This document shows, one piece after another, positions 17,880 to 26,221 of a stretch of 64,000 nt of DNA. Both the position numbers and the translations under genes were made by a program. The stretch comes from Niastella vici. Its GTDB lineage: Bacteria; Bacteroidota; Bacteroidia; Chitinophagales; Chitinophagaceae. Numbering within the stretch: position 1 is the stretch's first letter; each line of letters begins with the position of its first letter. The notes beneath the pieces are model-generated. The model saw only the letters and a program-made list of their open reading frames with translations. It ran no database searches and was not told where the DNA came from. Location of the stretch: the NCBI RefSeq assembly GCF_002077945.1, contig NZ_LVYD01000048.1, forward strand, positions 62,001 through 126,000. The letters are read 5' to 3'.

Positions 17880-18076
17880 AAAGGATCTTTTCCCTTTGAG
17901 GTCCAGGTTAGCTCCTTATCATTTCCTTATTTTTTGATATTGAATTCCCCCAAATACCATACATAAGGCCAGCAAACGCCCAACCCATACTCATTATTAA
18001 TTAAGGTAAAGGCCCAGGCTAACTCCCCTAAAAGGGTTGAATAAGGGATCTTCCCTGCACTAACCCTACCATCGTA

Positions 18077-18131
18077 GTTGCACTGAATTCAAGGGCTGCA
18101 GTGCAACCCCAGTGCAACTCCAGTGCAACCC
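18077..18131. repeat. Three tandem 11-base repeats (CAGTGCAACCC) with an upstream inverted copy
   Basis: The units are CAGTGCAACCC (18099), CAGTGCAACTC (18110) and CAGTGCAACCC (18121). The inverted copy GTTGCACTG lies at 18077-18085, exactly two periods before the first unit. The array ends about 170 bases before the regulator start. Confidence 0.9.
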
Positions 18132-18304
18132 ATACCGCTTACCAGGCATTCTATTACCGCACCGGATAGTAGCAGAAGACCATTAGAGCCGTGGATTTTC
18201 GCTTCCACCGCATTTTTAACCCATGATAATCAACAAATTTCTTCAGCCGGCAAACGCCCCCCATGCCGCCAATTTGCCAATTTTGCTTTAATTTGTTGAA
18301 CCAT

Positions 18305-19072
18305 ATGATCACACAAACCGAACGCCATCAATTCATTCTGACCAAACTAAGCAAGGAAAGCTTTGTAAATGTGCTGGACCTTTGCAAGGAACTGGATGTT
18401 TCTTCTGTTACCATTCGTAAGGACCTGAAACTGCTGGAAGATAAAAACCTGCTTTTCCGCACACATGGCGGCGCCACGCTCAACAATCCGTATACGATTG
18501 ACCGGCCAGTGAATGAAAAGGAGAAATTGCAATCGGGCGAGAAAATGAAGATCGGCGCAATGGCTGCGCAATTGATTGCTGAGAACGATTCTATCATTAT
18601 TGCCTCGGGCACCACTGTGCTGGCGCTGGCTAAAAATATTCCCCCCAAATTAAATGCAACGGTGATCACTGCTTCGCTGCAGGTAGCGCAGGAATTAAAT
18701 AAACATCCCGATATAGAGGTAATGATGCTGGGTGGTATACTGCGTAAGAGCTCTTCTTCGGTAACCGGCCCATACGCGCAAAAGATACTCACCGATTTTT
18801 TCTGCAGTAAACTATTTCTTGGCGTTGATGGTATTGATCTCGAATTCGGCCTTACCACTACCAGTGTAATGGAAGCGCATTTGAACCGCCAAATGATAGA
18901 TGTATCGCAAAAAGTGATCGTGCTTTCCGACTCAACCAAATTTGGCAAACGGGGCTTTGGCCGCATTTGCGGACTGGAAGAGATTGACCAGGTGATCACC
19001 GACAGCGGTATCTCGGACCATTATGTGAATCAGTTGGAGAGCAGAGGTATTGAGGTTACGATAGTCAATTAG
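18305..19072 (+). CDS. DeoR-family transcriptional regulator, GlpR-like
   Basis: I chose the ATG at 18305, giving 255 residues that start MITQTERHQFILTKL as usual for the family; an in-frame ATG at 18263 would add 14 atypical residues. A DeoR helix-turn-helix occupies about 1-55 (FVNVLDLCKELDVSSVTIRKDL, in part VSSVTIRKDLKLLE) followed by the family's RTHGGA motif. The sugar-phosphate-sensing DeoRC domain (about 75-235) contains IASGTTVLALAKNI and LGVDGID. Such regulators usually repress sugar-catabolism operons and respond to a phosphorylated sugar. Its divergent position next to glpD makes glycerol 3-phosphate control likely. Confidence 0.92.
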   Translation: MITQTERHQFILTKLSKESFVNVLDLCKELDVSSVTIRKDLKLLEDKNLLFRTHGGATLNNPYTIDRPVNEKEKLQSGEKMKIGAMAAQLIAENDSIIIASGTTVLALAKNIPPKLNATVITASLQVAQELNKHPDIEVMMLGGILRKSSSSVTGPYAQKILTDFFCSKLFLGVDGIDLEFGLTTTSVMEAHLNRQMIDVSQKVIVLSDSTKFGKRGFGRICGLEEIDQVITDSGISDHYVNQLESRGIEVTIVN

Positions 19073-19170
19073 CTAATTAGCTAATATGATAATGAAATAC
19101 ACGTGAACTCCGGTTTAATAGCAACTGCCGACCTTGAAGCATTATCAAATTATCGAATTATCACATTATC
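19067..19170. repeat. Iterated-word inverted repeat, GATAATG family
   Basis: The left arm (about 19067-19099) reads TAGCTAATTAGCTAATATGA then TAATGAAAT. The right arm (about 19138-19170) repeats ATTATCAAATTATCGAATTA and ATCACATTATC. The element lies between the convergent regulator and orphan sigma genes and could act as a two-way terminator, although it lacks a GC-rich stem. Confidence 0.65.
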
Positions 19171-19181
19171 ACATTGATCTT

Positions 19182-19721
19182 TCACGCTTGCATATGACTC
19201 TTCAGCAACCGCAACGCAGCCACCATATGATTCTCCACGGTGTTTTTTGATAATTGTAATCTATTGGCAATTTCTTTATAGGAGCTGCCCTCATCACGGC
19301 TCATGGTAAAGATGCGTTTCTTTTGCGGCGGCAGCCGGTTAAGCGAAGACCTGTATAAATGTTCCAGCTCTTTATGCAGTAAACGGCTATCGGTAATAAA
19401 TGAAGAAGGTGGTTCTACAGTGGTTTGATCGAGCGAAACCGTGGGTATATTTTGTTTCCGCAAATGATCGATCAACCGGTTCCTGACCGACCGGTATAAA
19501 TACGCAGATAACGACAGGCTGGTATTCAGCCTATCACGCTTTTGCCAAACGGCCAGCATAACGTCCATCACTATCTCCTCAGAGATCCTTTTATCGGGCA
19601 CCAGTTTCGACGTATAATTATACAGCTTGTAAAAATACCGGTCGAATAATGCACGATACGCTTTTTCATTGCCCGTACGCCAAAGCTCTATCAAATGGCT
19701 ATCAGTTAAGTTGCCGTTCAT
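19182..19721 (-). CDS. Orphan ECF RNA polymerase sigma factor
   Basis: This 179-residue protein has sigma-70 region 2 (about 20-90, with EEIVMDVMLAVWQKRD) and region 4 (about 125-172, with SYKEIANRLQLSKNTVENHM). In this phylum such genes are normally followed by FecR, but the next gene downstream is convergent and unrelated, and no FecR lies nearby. The partner anti-sigma must be elsewhere or absent. The start at 19721 is divergent from the AraC regulator gene with 137 bases between. Confidence 0.93.
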   Translation of the reverse strand: MNGNLTDSHLIELWRTGNEKAYRALFDRYFYKLYNYTSKLVPDKRISEEIVMDVMLAVWQKRDRLNTSLSLSAYLYRSVRNRLIDHLRKQNIPTVSLDQTTVEPPSSFITDSRLLHKELEHLYRSSLNRLPPQKKRIFTMSRDEGSSYKEIANRLQLSKNTVENHMVAALRLLKSHMQA

Positions 19722-19858
19722 ATCAAATGGTTTACAATCGTTTTATTGCTTGTGCGTGTTGACCTGTACCAGGGAATTGTGCTCAGTAAAATTATCGTTA
19801 TAATTGTGGTAGCTAATTATCTGATTTGATATTTGCGTTGTACTTTTTGATATAAATA

Positions 19859-20740
19859 ATGATCAATTACTATAAATACCTGCCAGTTAGTGAAACAGAT
19901 GAAAACTGGGGACTGAGCGTGTTAAATACCGGCTGCACGCATATTGTGGCCGGTTCGCCGTACCCGTATGCAACGCACCCGGCCCATCATTATTTCGATT
20001 GGGAAAAAGGAAGGGTATTACATGAATTCCAGGTTATTTACATCACCAATGGCGGCGGCATTTTTGATTCAAAAAGCAGCGGTAAACAAACTATTGAAGC
20101 AGGTTCCATCATTATACTATTTCCCGGTGAACGCCACCGGTATAAACCCGATAAGAAAACAGGCTGGGATGAATACTGGGTAGGTTTTGATGGCCGCATT
20201 ATAAAAAATTTGCTCAGTAATAAATTCTTTACACCGGCCAACCCGGTAATACCGGTTGGCTATCATGAACCATTGCTGCATTTATTTGAGGAGATCATTG
20301 ACCGAACAAAAGAGGAGAAAGCAGGTTATCAGCCGCTGATCGCCGGTACGGTGTTGCATATGCTGGGTTATATTTATTCATTGTCGCAACAGGAGAAATT
20401 CAGCGGACAGAACATCGATGATATCGTAAATAAAGCGCGCCTGCTTTTCAGATCGAATATCGACAAACATTTTTCACCCGAGGATGTTGCACAGGAATTG
20501 CAGATCAGTTATTCGCGGTTCAGAAAAATATTTAAAGAATATACCGGCCTGGCGCCCGGCCAGTTTCAGATACAGTTAAAAATACACAAAGCAAAGGAAC
20601 TGCTCACGAACACTTCAAAATCGGTAAAAGAAATTGCCTTCGAGCTCAACTTCGAATCGAATTTTTATTTCTCCAAATTGTTCAAAGAAAAAACCGGGGT
20701 AACACCGAAAGAGTTTAGAAGTAAGCATTTGAAATCATAA
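19859..20740 (+). CDS. AraC-family transcriptional regulator
   Basis: The 293-residue protein has an N-terminal cupin-like sensing domain (about 20-165, with GERHRYKPDKKTGWDEYWVG, in part WDEYWVGFDG) and a C-terminal AraC double helix-turn-helix (about 190-290). The second helix-turn-helix block, IAFELNFESNFYFSKLFKEK followed by TGVTPKEFR, is a classical match. Members of this group often sense sugars and activate nearby catabolic genes. Its targets here are not evident; the glycosyltransferase gene starts about 350 bases downstream. Confidence 0.94.
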   Translation: MINYYKYLPVSETDENWGLSVLNTGCTHIVAGSPYPYATHPAHHYFDWEKGRVLHEFQVIYITNGGGIFDSKSSGKQTIEAGSIIILFPGERHRYKPDKKTGWDEYWVGFDGRIIKNLLSNKFFTPANPVIPVGYHEPLLHLFEEIIDRTKEEKAGYQPLIAGTVLHMLGYIYSLSQQEKFSGQNIDDIVNKARLLFRSNIDKHFSPEDVAQELQISYSRFRKIFKEYTGLAPGQFQIQLKIHKAKELLTNTSKSVKEIAFELNFESNFYFSKLFKEKTGVTPKEFRSKHLKS

Positions 20741-20780
20741 GATGCCTTGTTTTAAAGGTATCAACTTCTACCTATGCAAC

Positions 20781-20880
20781 AGAAGTAAGAGGTAAGAAGT
20801 TCCCGATATCTGAGACTCAAAACAAATAGCGGGGCTGGGCATCCAAACTCTTCTTACTTCTTACCTCCTGCTTCCTACTT
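20781..20880. repeat. Iterated-word inverted repeat, GAAGTAAG family, copy 3
   Basis: The left arm is AGAAGTAAGAGGTAAGAAGT (20781-20800). The right arm (20850-20880) reads CTTCTTACTTCTTACCTCCT then GCTTCCTACTT. The 51-base loop matches that of copy 1 except at five positions, including the core CAAATAGCGGGGCTGGG. It starts 40 bases after the AraC gene stop. Confidence 0.9.
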
Positions 20881-20966
20881 CAAATTCCCCTGGCACTTTT
20901 ATTGCGTAATCTGTGTAGATATATTACATAAGCTGTTCATTCAGATACTAAACCCGGATCGTAATT

Positions 20967-21059
20967 ATGACCAGTTTCATACGCTATAAACCACCTGACG
21001 CAAATTTTCCCCAACCCGAACAGCCTGCCCTTGTACCAACCAACAACATTAAATTTTAA
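20967..21059 (+). CDS. Possible 30-residue leader peptide upstream of the GT4 gene
   Basis: An ATG frame of 30 codons encodes MTSFIRYKPPDANFPQPEQP followed by ten more residues, with six prolines overall. It ends 29 bases before the GT4 start. Short proline-rich frames can act as leader peptides, but a frame this short may occur by chance and I have no other support. Confidence 0.2.
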   Translation: MTSFIRYKPPDANFPQPEQPALVPTNNIKF

Positions 21060-21088
21060 AATGAATCAATAAACAGAAAAGTTTGATT

Positions 21089-22156
21089 ATGTTGAGAATT
21101 GCACAGATAGCCCCGTTGATAGAATCGGTTCCGCCCAAATTTTATGGCGGTACAGAGCGGGTGGTAGCCTATCTCACCAACGCATTAGTGAAATTAGGAC
21201 ATGAGGTAACGTTATTTGCATCGGGCGACTCTATAACAAAAGCACGCCTGATATCAGTAACCCCCACCGCCTTGCGATTAAGTAATTGCATTGATCATAT
21301 GGCCGGTAATGTACTGCAATTGCAGGAAGTAATGGACCGGGCCCATGAATTTGATCTTCTGCATTTTCATACCGATTATTTGCACTTCCCGGTCACGCGC
21401 TTAAGTCATAAAAAAACGCTGACCACCCTGCACGGCCGGTTAGATATTCCGGAGTTGAAACCATTGTATAAAAAATTCACCGATATACCGGTAATTTCTA
21501 TTTCGAACTCGCAACGGCGGCCATTGCCTATGGCCAATTGGGTTGGAACCGTTTATCATGGCCTGCCCGAAGACCTTTACCAGCCGGGAAATGGGGAGGG
21601 CGATTATGTGGTTTTCCTGGGGCGGTTCTCGCCTGAAAAACGGGCCGACCGCGCCATTGAGATCGCGCGCCAGGCTGGCATTAAAATAAAGATCGCCGCA
21701 AAAGTTGATAAGGCCGATGAACGGTATTTTGAAACGGAGATCCGTCATCTGCTCGATCTGCCGCATGTTGAATACCTGCACGAAATTGGCGAGGCAGAAA
21801 AAGGGCCCCTGCTGGCGAATGCAAAAGCTTTATTATTTCCTATCGACTGGCCCGAACCATTTGGTATGGTGCTTATAGAAGCCCTGGCCTGTGGCACACC
21901 GGTGATTGCGTATAACCACGGTTCGGTACCTGAGCTCATTGAACCCGGAAAAACCGGGTTTATAGTAGACAGTATCGACAAGGCCGCAGCCGCCCTGCAA
22001 AATATACATTTAATAAGCCGCAAAGCATGCCGTGAAACTTTCGAAAGAAAGTATAGTGATATCGTGATGGCTAAAAATTATGTTCAACTATACGAAAAGT
22101 CTGTACGAAAACAGCCAGAAAGAAAATTTTACTTAACACAAGCGTATAGAAAATAA
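21089..22156 (+). CDS. GT4-family glycosyltransferase
   Basis: I chose the ATG at 21089 (355 residues, MLRIAQIAPLIESVPPKFYG); a TTG two codons earlier is the alternative. The N-terminal Rossmann domain has the PPKFYGGTERVV motif of GT4 enzymes. The C-terminal domain has FLGRFSPEKRADRAIEIA and the nucleotide-sugar motif DWPEPFGMVLIEALACGTPV (Glu pair near 256 and 264). GT4 enzymes are retaining transferases using activated sugars. It precedes a debranching-like enzyme by 25 bases, so the two are probably one operon dealing with an alpha-glucan or similar polymer; that is inference. Confidence 0.9.
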   Translation: MLRIAQIAPLIESVPPKFYGGTERVVAYLTNALVKLGHEVTLFASGDSITKARLISVTPTALRLSNCIDHMAGNVLQLQEVMDRAHEFDLLHFHTDYLHFPVTRLSHKKTLTTLHGRLDIPELKPLYKKFTDIPVISISNSQRRPLPMANWVGTVYHGLPEDLYQPGNGEGDYVVFLGRFSPEKRADRAIEIARQAGIKIKIAAKVDKADERYFETEIRHLLDLPHVEYLHEIGEAEKGPLLANAKALLFPIDWPEPFGMVLIEALACGTPVIAYNHGSVPELIEPGKTGFIVDSIDKAAAALQNIHLISRKACRETFERKYSDIVMAKNYVQLYEKSVRKQPERKFYLTQAYRK

Positions 22157-22181
22157 GCATCCGGTACATAAAATCAATGTT

Positions 22182-24362
22182 ATGAAAAAACATGACACCC
22201 TGGTCAAGCTGCATGATGACAAGTATTACATCCTGGCTTCTTCCTCGTATGCTGATGATCGTGTGCTCACTTTAAATTACGGTGATACGTTTGGTATTTT
22301 CGACCGGTGGGGCGATATCAAGCAATTCGGCACCTGTGTACAGGGCATTTATCACCAGGGCACCCGCTTTCTCAGCGATATGGAACTGGAGATAAACCAT
22401 TACCGCCCCATGCTGCTCAGTTCCAATATCAAGAACGAAAATGAAATGCTGTCGGTAGATCTTACCAATCCCGATATCAGCAATGAACGCGACGTAGTGA
22501 TACCCAAGGGCACTTTACATATTTCACGCAGTAAATTCCTGCAGGATGGGGCCTGCCATGAACTGATCATGCTGTTCAATTATGGCTCCATGTCGTATGA
22601 AATGGAACTGGAGATCACCTTCGACGCCGACTTCAGGGATATTTTTGAAGTGCGGGGTATGGATAGAAAACAACGCGGCAAACAGCAGATCCCGGTAGTA
22701 TCTTCCAGCAATCATGTGCTGCTATCTTATAAGGGCCTTGATGGCATAGAACGGCATACCAACCTGCATTTTGATCCGGCACCGGCTACCATAAAAGAAA
22801 ACCGGGTTTTCTATAAGATCAGAATTGCGCCCAAGGAAGCCTTCAGCCTCAACTGCACTACCATTTGTTCGGTTCATGCCACGCCGGTACAATTTGAGTC
22901 TTATACTGAAGCGTTCACCAAGATCAGAAGCGGTATGGAAAAGACCCGGGGAACCATTGCCGAGATCTTTACCGATAATGAGCAATTCAATAACTGGATC
23001 AACCGCTCGAAAAACGATCTGCTGTCGTTACTGGTGCAAACCCCTTATGGCAGCTATCCATATGCCGGCGTGCCCTGGTACAATACGGTATTTGGCCGCG
23101 ATGGCACCTTCACCGCGCTGGAAACTTTGTGGGTGGCGCCCAGTATTGCCAAAGGCGTTTTACTGTACCAGGCCAACAGGCAGGCTACCGAGCTCAAACC
23201 GTTGCAGGATGCTGAACCGGGAAAGATATTGCATGAGATCCGTTCGGGAGAAATGGCCGAGACCGGTGAAATTCCCTTTAAACTGTATTATGGCAGCATT
23301 GATACCACGCCCCTGTTCATTGTGCTGGCGGGGCATTACCTCAAACGCACCGATGACCTGGCCACCATTAAAGACATTTGGGAAAATATTTTACAGGCGC
23401 TGAACTGGATCAAAAAGTATGGCGATATGGATGCGGATGGTTTTGTTGAATACCAGCGCAAAGCCGAAAGCGGACTGGCCAACCAGGGTTGGAAAGATTC
23501 GCATGATTCCATTTCGCATCAGAACGGCGAGCTGGCCAGCTTTCCCATTGCACTGTGCGAAGTGCAGGGGTATGTGTATGATGCCAAAAAACAGGCTGCC
23601 TATATGGCCCAGCGCCTGGGATTTACCGATATGGCCGAACAATTGAAACAAGAAGCGGAAGACCTGAAGCAACGCTTTAACGAAGTATTCTGGGACGATG
23701 AGCTGGGCACGTATATACTGGCGCTGGATGGCGATAAAAAGCCCTGCCGCGTAGTTTCATCGAATGTAGGGCATTTGTTATTCTCTGGCATTGCCACCCC
23801 TGAAAGAGCGGCTAAAACGGCTACCATGCTTATGGATGACGATATGTTCAGCGGCTGGGGTGTTCGTACGCTTTCGACCCGGGCGGCGCGGTATAACCCG
23901 ATGTCGTACCATAACGGTTCGGTATGGCCGCATGATACGGCTATTATCGCCTACGGTTTTGCCCGGTACGGGCTCATGCCACAGGCGTTGCGGTTGATGC
24001 AGGGATTGTTCGATGCCTCCCTGTTCATTGAGCTGCAGCGCTTACCTGAATTATTTTGCGGGTTCCCGTTCCGCCGGGGCGAATCGCCCACAGCTTACCC
24101 GGTTGCCTGTTCGCCACAAGCCTGGTCGGTGGCTGCGGTATTCCTGCTGATACAGAGCTGCCTGCGTATTACCTTCGACGCCTACAACAAGAAACTGACA
24201 TTATACAAACCCATGTTGCCTGATTATATAAAACAGATCAGGATCTCGAACCTGCGGTTCGGCAATGAAAATTTTGAAATTGACCTGGTAAAGTATGAAC
24301 ATGACCTGGGGATACATCTGATAACGAAGCCTGTTGGATGGGAGATTGTGACGATAAAATAA
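22182..24362 (+). CDS. Amylo-alpha-1,6-glucosidase / glycogen-debranching-like enzyme
   Basis: The 726-residue protein has an N-terminal beta domain of the GDE_N_bis type (about 25-220, with VQGIYHQGTRFLSDMEL) and a C-terminal alpha/alpha-toroid catalytic domain (about 265-690). In the latter I read PWYNTVFGRDGTFTALETLW, FKLYYGSIDTTPLFIVLAGH, GLANQGWKDSHDSISH and MSYHNGSVWPHDTA, all typical of GH133-like debranching enzymes. No signal peptide is seen, so it acts in the cytoplasm. It is encoded just after a GT4 gene. Substrate may be glycogen or another alpha-linked oligomer. Confidence 0.88.
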   Translation: MKKHDTLVKLHDDKYYILASSSYADDRVLTLNYGDTFGIFDRWGDIKQFGTCVQGIYHQGTRFLSDMELEINHYRPMLLSSNIKNENEMLSVDLTNPDISNERDVVIPKGTLHISRSKFLQDGACHELIMLFNYGSMSYEMELEITFDADFRDIFEVRGMDRKQRGKQQIPVVSSSNHVLLSYKGLDGIERHTNLHFDPAPATIKENRVFYKIRIAPKEAFSLNCTTICSVHATPVQFESYTEAFTKIRSGMEKTRGTIAEIFTDNEQFNNWINRSKNDLLSLLVQTPYGSYPYAGVPWYNTVFGRDGTFTALETLWVAPSIAKGVLLYQANRQATELKPLQDAEPGKILHEIRSGEMAETGEIPFKLYYGSIDTTPLFIVLAGHYLKRTDDLATIKDIWENILQALNWIKKYGDMDADGFVEYQRKAESGLANQGWKDSHDSISHQNGELASFPIALCEVQGYVYDAKKQAAYMAQRLGFTDMAEQLKQEAEDLKQRFNEVFWDDELGTYILALDGDKKPCRVVSSNVGHLLFSGIATPERAAKTATMLMDDDMFSGWGVRTLSTRAARYNPMSYHNGSVWPHDTAIIAYGFARYGLMPQALRLMQGLFDASLFIELQRLPELFCGFPFRRGESPTAYPVACSPQAWSVAAVFLLIQSCLRITFDAYNKKLTLYKPMLPDYIKQIRISNLRFGNENFEIDLVKYEHDLGIHLITKPVGWEIVTIK

Positions 24363-24367
24363 TTACC

Positions 24368-24464
24368 GAAGTAAGAAGTATGAGGTAGGAAGTAAGAAGA
24401 GTCTTAATTTATTAGCTCATACTTTTTTCTTCGTCCTACTTCTTACGTCTTACTTCCTACTTCG
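24368..24464. repeat. Iterated-word inverted repeat, GAAGTAAG family, copy 4
   Basis: The left arm (24368-24400) reads GAAGTAAGAAGTATGAGGTA then GGAAGTAAGAAG. The right arm (24430-24464) reads CTTCGTCCTACTTCTTACGT then CTTACTTCCTACTTC. The loop is short, about 30 bases. It lies between convergent genes (debranching enzyme and isomerase-like), starting 6 bases after the first stop. Confidence 0.85.
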
Positions 24465-24479
24465 TTCACCAATAACCTG

Positions 24480-25910
24480 CTAACACACTTGCACCACCTC
24501 CATATTCAACAGGGCACCCAATTTTTTAACCTTCGACACAATATTCCCTACCCCAACGGCACAATGATGCGCGGGGCCATGGCTGTTCCAGTCGTTTACA
24601 AAACGGCGGGCGCCTATAGAGAATTTATAGCGGCTATTGGTATTGCCTATTTCCAGTATGGGGCCAGGGACCGATTCGGCGGCTGCCGTCAGTAACATCA
24701 GTTTACCATTTCCCTGTTGCACAACCGATAATAAAGTTACCGGTCCGTTCTTTACCGACATTTCAACCGACAAACCGCGGCCTACTTTTCCATGATACAC
24801 ATACAGCGGCCTTACTTTGGTTTTTCCTTCTGCAATGGCAATATGGCCCGGCCCATCGTGCCCCATCAATACCACATCTTCTTTAAAATCCATGGCATAA
24901 TATTCCGTGAACGACCCGCCGGCGCCAAAGCTGTCCATGATCTTCATGGCCTGTGCATTCTTGATCTCGTATTCACCGGCAACGGGAATACCGCGGGCGG
25001 TCAATAGGGAATTACCAAGTATGATGGAGCTGATGGTGTCTTCATTATCATCATTACCGGTGCCTTTGTAATAATAGGCCATGGAACCCAACTGGTATTG
25101 ATCGGTAAGGCGGTCGAGCGCTACCGAGGTACGGGCGGCACGTTGCAGCTCGGCCATTTCGCAATCGGCCTGAATATCAAAAGTGGTTTTGAATAATTGT
25201 ACACGGTCTTCGATCTCCTTTTCCGTTACGGTGCGGCGCAAGGCGGCGAGCTCATCCACTTCTATCAGTTCAATATGTCCGCCAAAGAAGCGGTATTGTT
25301 GGGTGAGGTCTGAATAAATATCGAGCATGCCGCTGTAGTAATGGCCCATACAACCCAGGCGGTTAAATGCCATGGTATGCGCTACTTTGGCTGCTTCCAC
25401 CCATTCCAGTATTTCTTTCCAGCATTCGGGGTCATTATACAGCATGCCGGTAACCTGGTAAAACTGCACGCCGGTGCGAAGGAATACATTGGCAATTTCA
25501 GGCACCGGACAGGCCGGGCAATAAGCCAGCCATTCTCCTGTCATACGGGTACGGTCGTTCATTTTATTAAATGCAGCATAGTCAATAGCCGCTTCGGGCG
25601 ACAGGTTCAACACGATCACCGGTACTTTTGCCTGTTGCACCATCGGCAATACGGTCGATGATAATGCATAAGTAGTAACATACAGGAAAATAATGTTTAC
25701 GCCTTCGGTCCTGAACCGGTGTCCCGCGGCAAAAGCTTTATCGGCTGTATCAACAAGGCCGGCATTTACAATATCAGGATGCAGGGCAGCGATGCGTTTA
25801 TGTACTTCGCCCAGGTAACCTTCGAGGCGCGCTTTCAACCCGTCAAATTGGGGCCAGTAGGTATTGAGTCCAATGCCAAAAAGACCAATTTTAAATGATG
25901 GCGTATTCAT
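24480..25910 (-). CDS. L-arabinose/L-fucose isomerase-family protein
   Basis: I chose the ATG at 25910, giving 476 residues starting MNTPSFKIGLFGIGL; an upstream in-frame start would add an unlikely 11-residue hydrophobic leader. The fold resembles L-arabinose isomerases of about 500 residues. Candidate metal and catalytic residues match the AraA pattern: Glu in GEYEIKNA, Glu in GSFTEYYAMDF, His in LMGHDGPGH, and a late His in HGPAHHCAVGVGN. The adjacent SusC/SusD locus with GH51 arabinofuranosidase supports arabinose or a related pentose as substrate. It is divergent from SusC with about 310 bases between. Confidence 0.85.
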   Translation of the reverse strand: MNTPSFKIGLFGIGLNTYWPQFDGLKARLEGYLGEVHKRIAALHPDIVNAGLVDTADKAFAAGHRFRTEGVNIIFLYVTTYALSSTVLPMVQQAKVPVIVLNLSPEAAIDYAAFNKMNDRTRMTGEWLAYCPACPVPEIANVFLRTGVQFYQVTGMLYNDPECWKEILEWVEAAKVAHTMAFNRLGCMGHYYSGMLDIYSDLTQQYRFFGGHIELIEVDELAALRRTVTEKEIEDRVQLFKTTFDIQADCEMAELQRAARTSVALDRLTDQYQLGSMAYYYKGTGNDDNEDTISSIILGNSLLTARGIPVAGEYEIKNAQAMKIMDSFGAGGSFTEYYAMDFKEDVVLMGHDGPGHIAIAEGKTKVRPLYVYHGKVGRGLSVEMSVKNGPVTLLSVVQQGNGKLMLLTAAAESVPGPILEIGNTNSRYKFSIGARRFVNDWNSHGPAHHCAVGVGNIVSKVKKLGALLNMEVVQVC

Positions 25911-26221
25911 GATTAACAATACGCAAAACAGCCATGCTACCACCAGTTGGGCTTAAAAACAAAACCTGCGGCGAGTGGCAGAAAGCATTTTCAATTGATC
26001 ATACTCCGCTTTCGGGAAGGCATACGCACAGATGATCATATTATACTTTTAACACATGGGTTAAAATATGTATCTAAAAGGATAATTAATGTTTATAATT
26101 TTTTTGATGATATTTAAGCTTATCTTGATAATTTGCTATCATAATTGGTTGCTGCCAGAACATGTTTTAATCAGGGATCTTTTACCTGTTTAAATATATC
26201 ACAAACCAAAATATCAGTCAC
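25911..26221. other. Divergent promoter region between isomerase and SusC genes
   Basis: About 310 AT-rich bases without a gene. A Bacteroidota-type promoter candidate for SusC lies at 26103-26135. No clear operator palindrome was found. Confidence 0.5.
26103..26135 (+). promoter_or_regulatory. Candidate Bacteroidota -33/-7 promoter for the SusC operon
   Basis: TTTG at 26103-26106 is followed after 22 bases by TAATTTG at 26129-26135, which resembles the phylum consensus TTTG / TAnnTTTG with one base short in the second box. It is 87 bases before the SusC start. AT-rich sequence makes chance matches common. Confidence 0.4.

Larger units (their letters stand above)
17598..18304. other. 707-base regulatory intergenic region between glpD and the DeoR-type regulator
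   Basis: This long gap separates two divergent genes. It holds a LacI/cre-like palindrome near glpD (17682-17695), a four-unit 11-base array (17836-17879), and a three-unit 11-base array with an inverted outlier (18077-18131). I find no convincing gene. The density of ordered repeats suggests that it controls glpD, the regulator, or both. Confidence 0.7.
20741..21088. other. Intergenic region before the GT4 gene
   Basis: About 350 bases contain the iterated-word hairpin at 20781-20880 and a possible 30-codon leader frame at 20967-21059. No other gene is apparent. Confidence 0.5.

Noticed and set aside
17836-18131. CRISPR array
   Set aside because: Repeats are 11 bases, directly adjacent with no spacers, and no cas genes are present.
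18328-18999. 223-codon minus-strand frame opposite the DeoR-type regulator
   Set aside because: It mirrors the real gene, has Ser/Ile-rich content with no motif, and the plus-strand product has clear DeoR domains.
22825-23403. 192-codon plus-strand frame inside the debranching enzyme gene
   Set aside because: It is in another frame of a gene whose catalytic motifs are intact; Arg/Pro-rich artefact.
24480-25943. N-terminal extension of the isomerase-like protein as a signal peptide
   Set aside because: The upstream 11 codons (VAWLFCVLLI) depend on a weak start, and the family is cytoplasmic; the ATG at 25910 gives a normal N-terminus.
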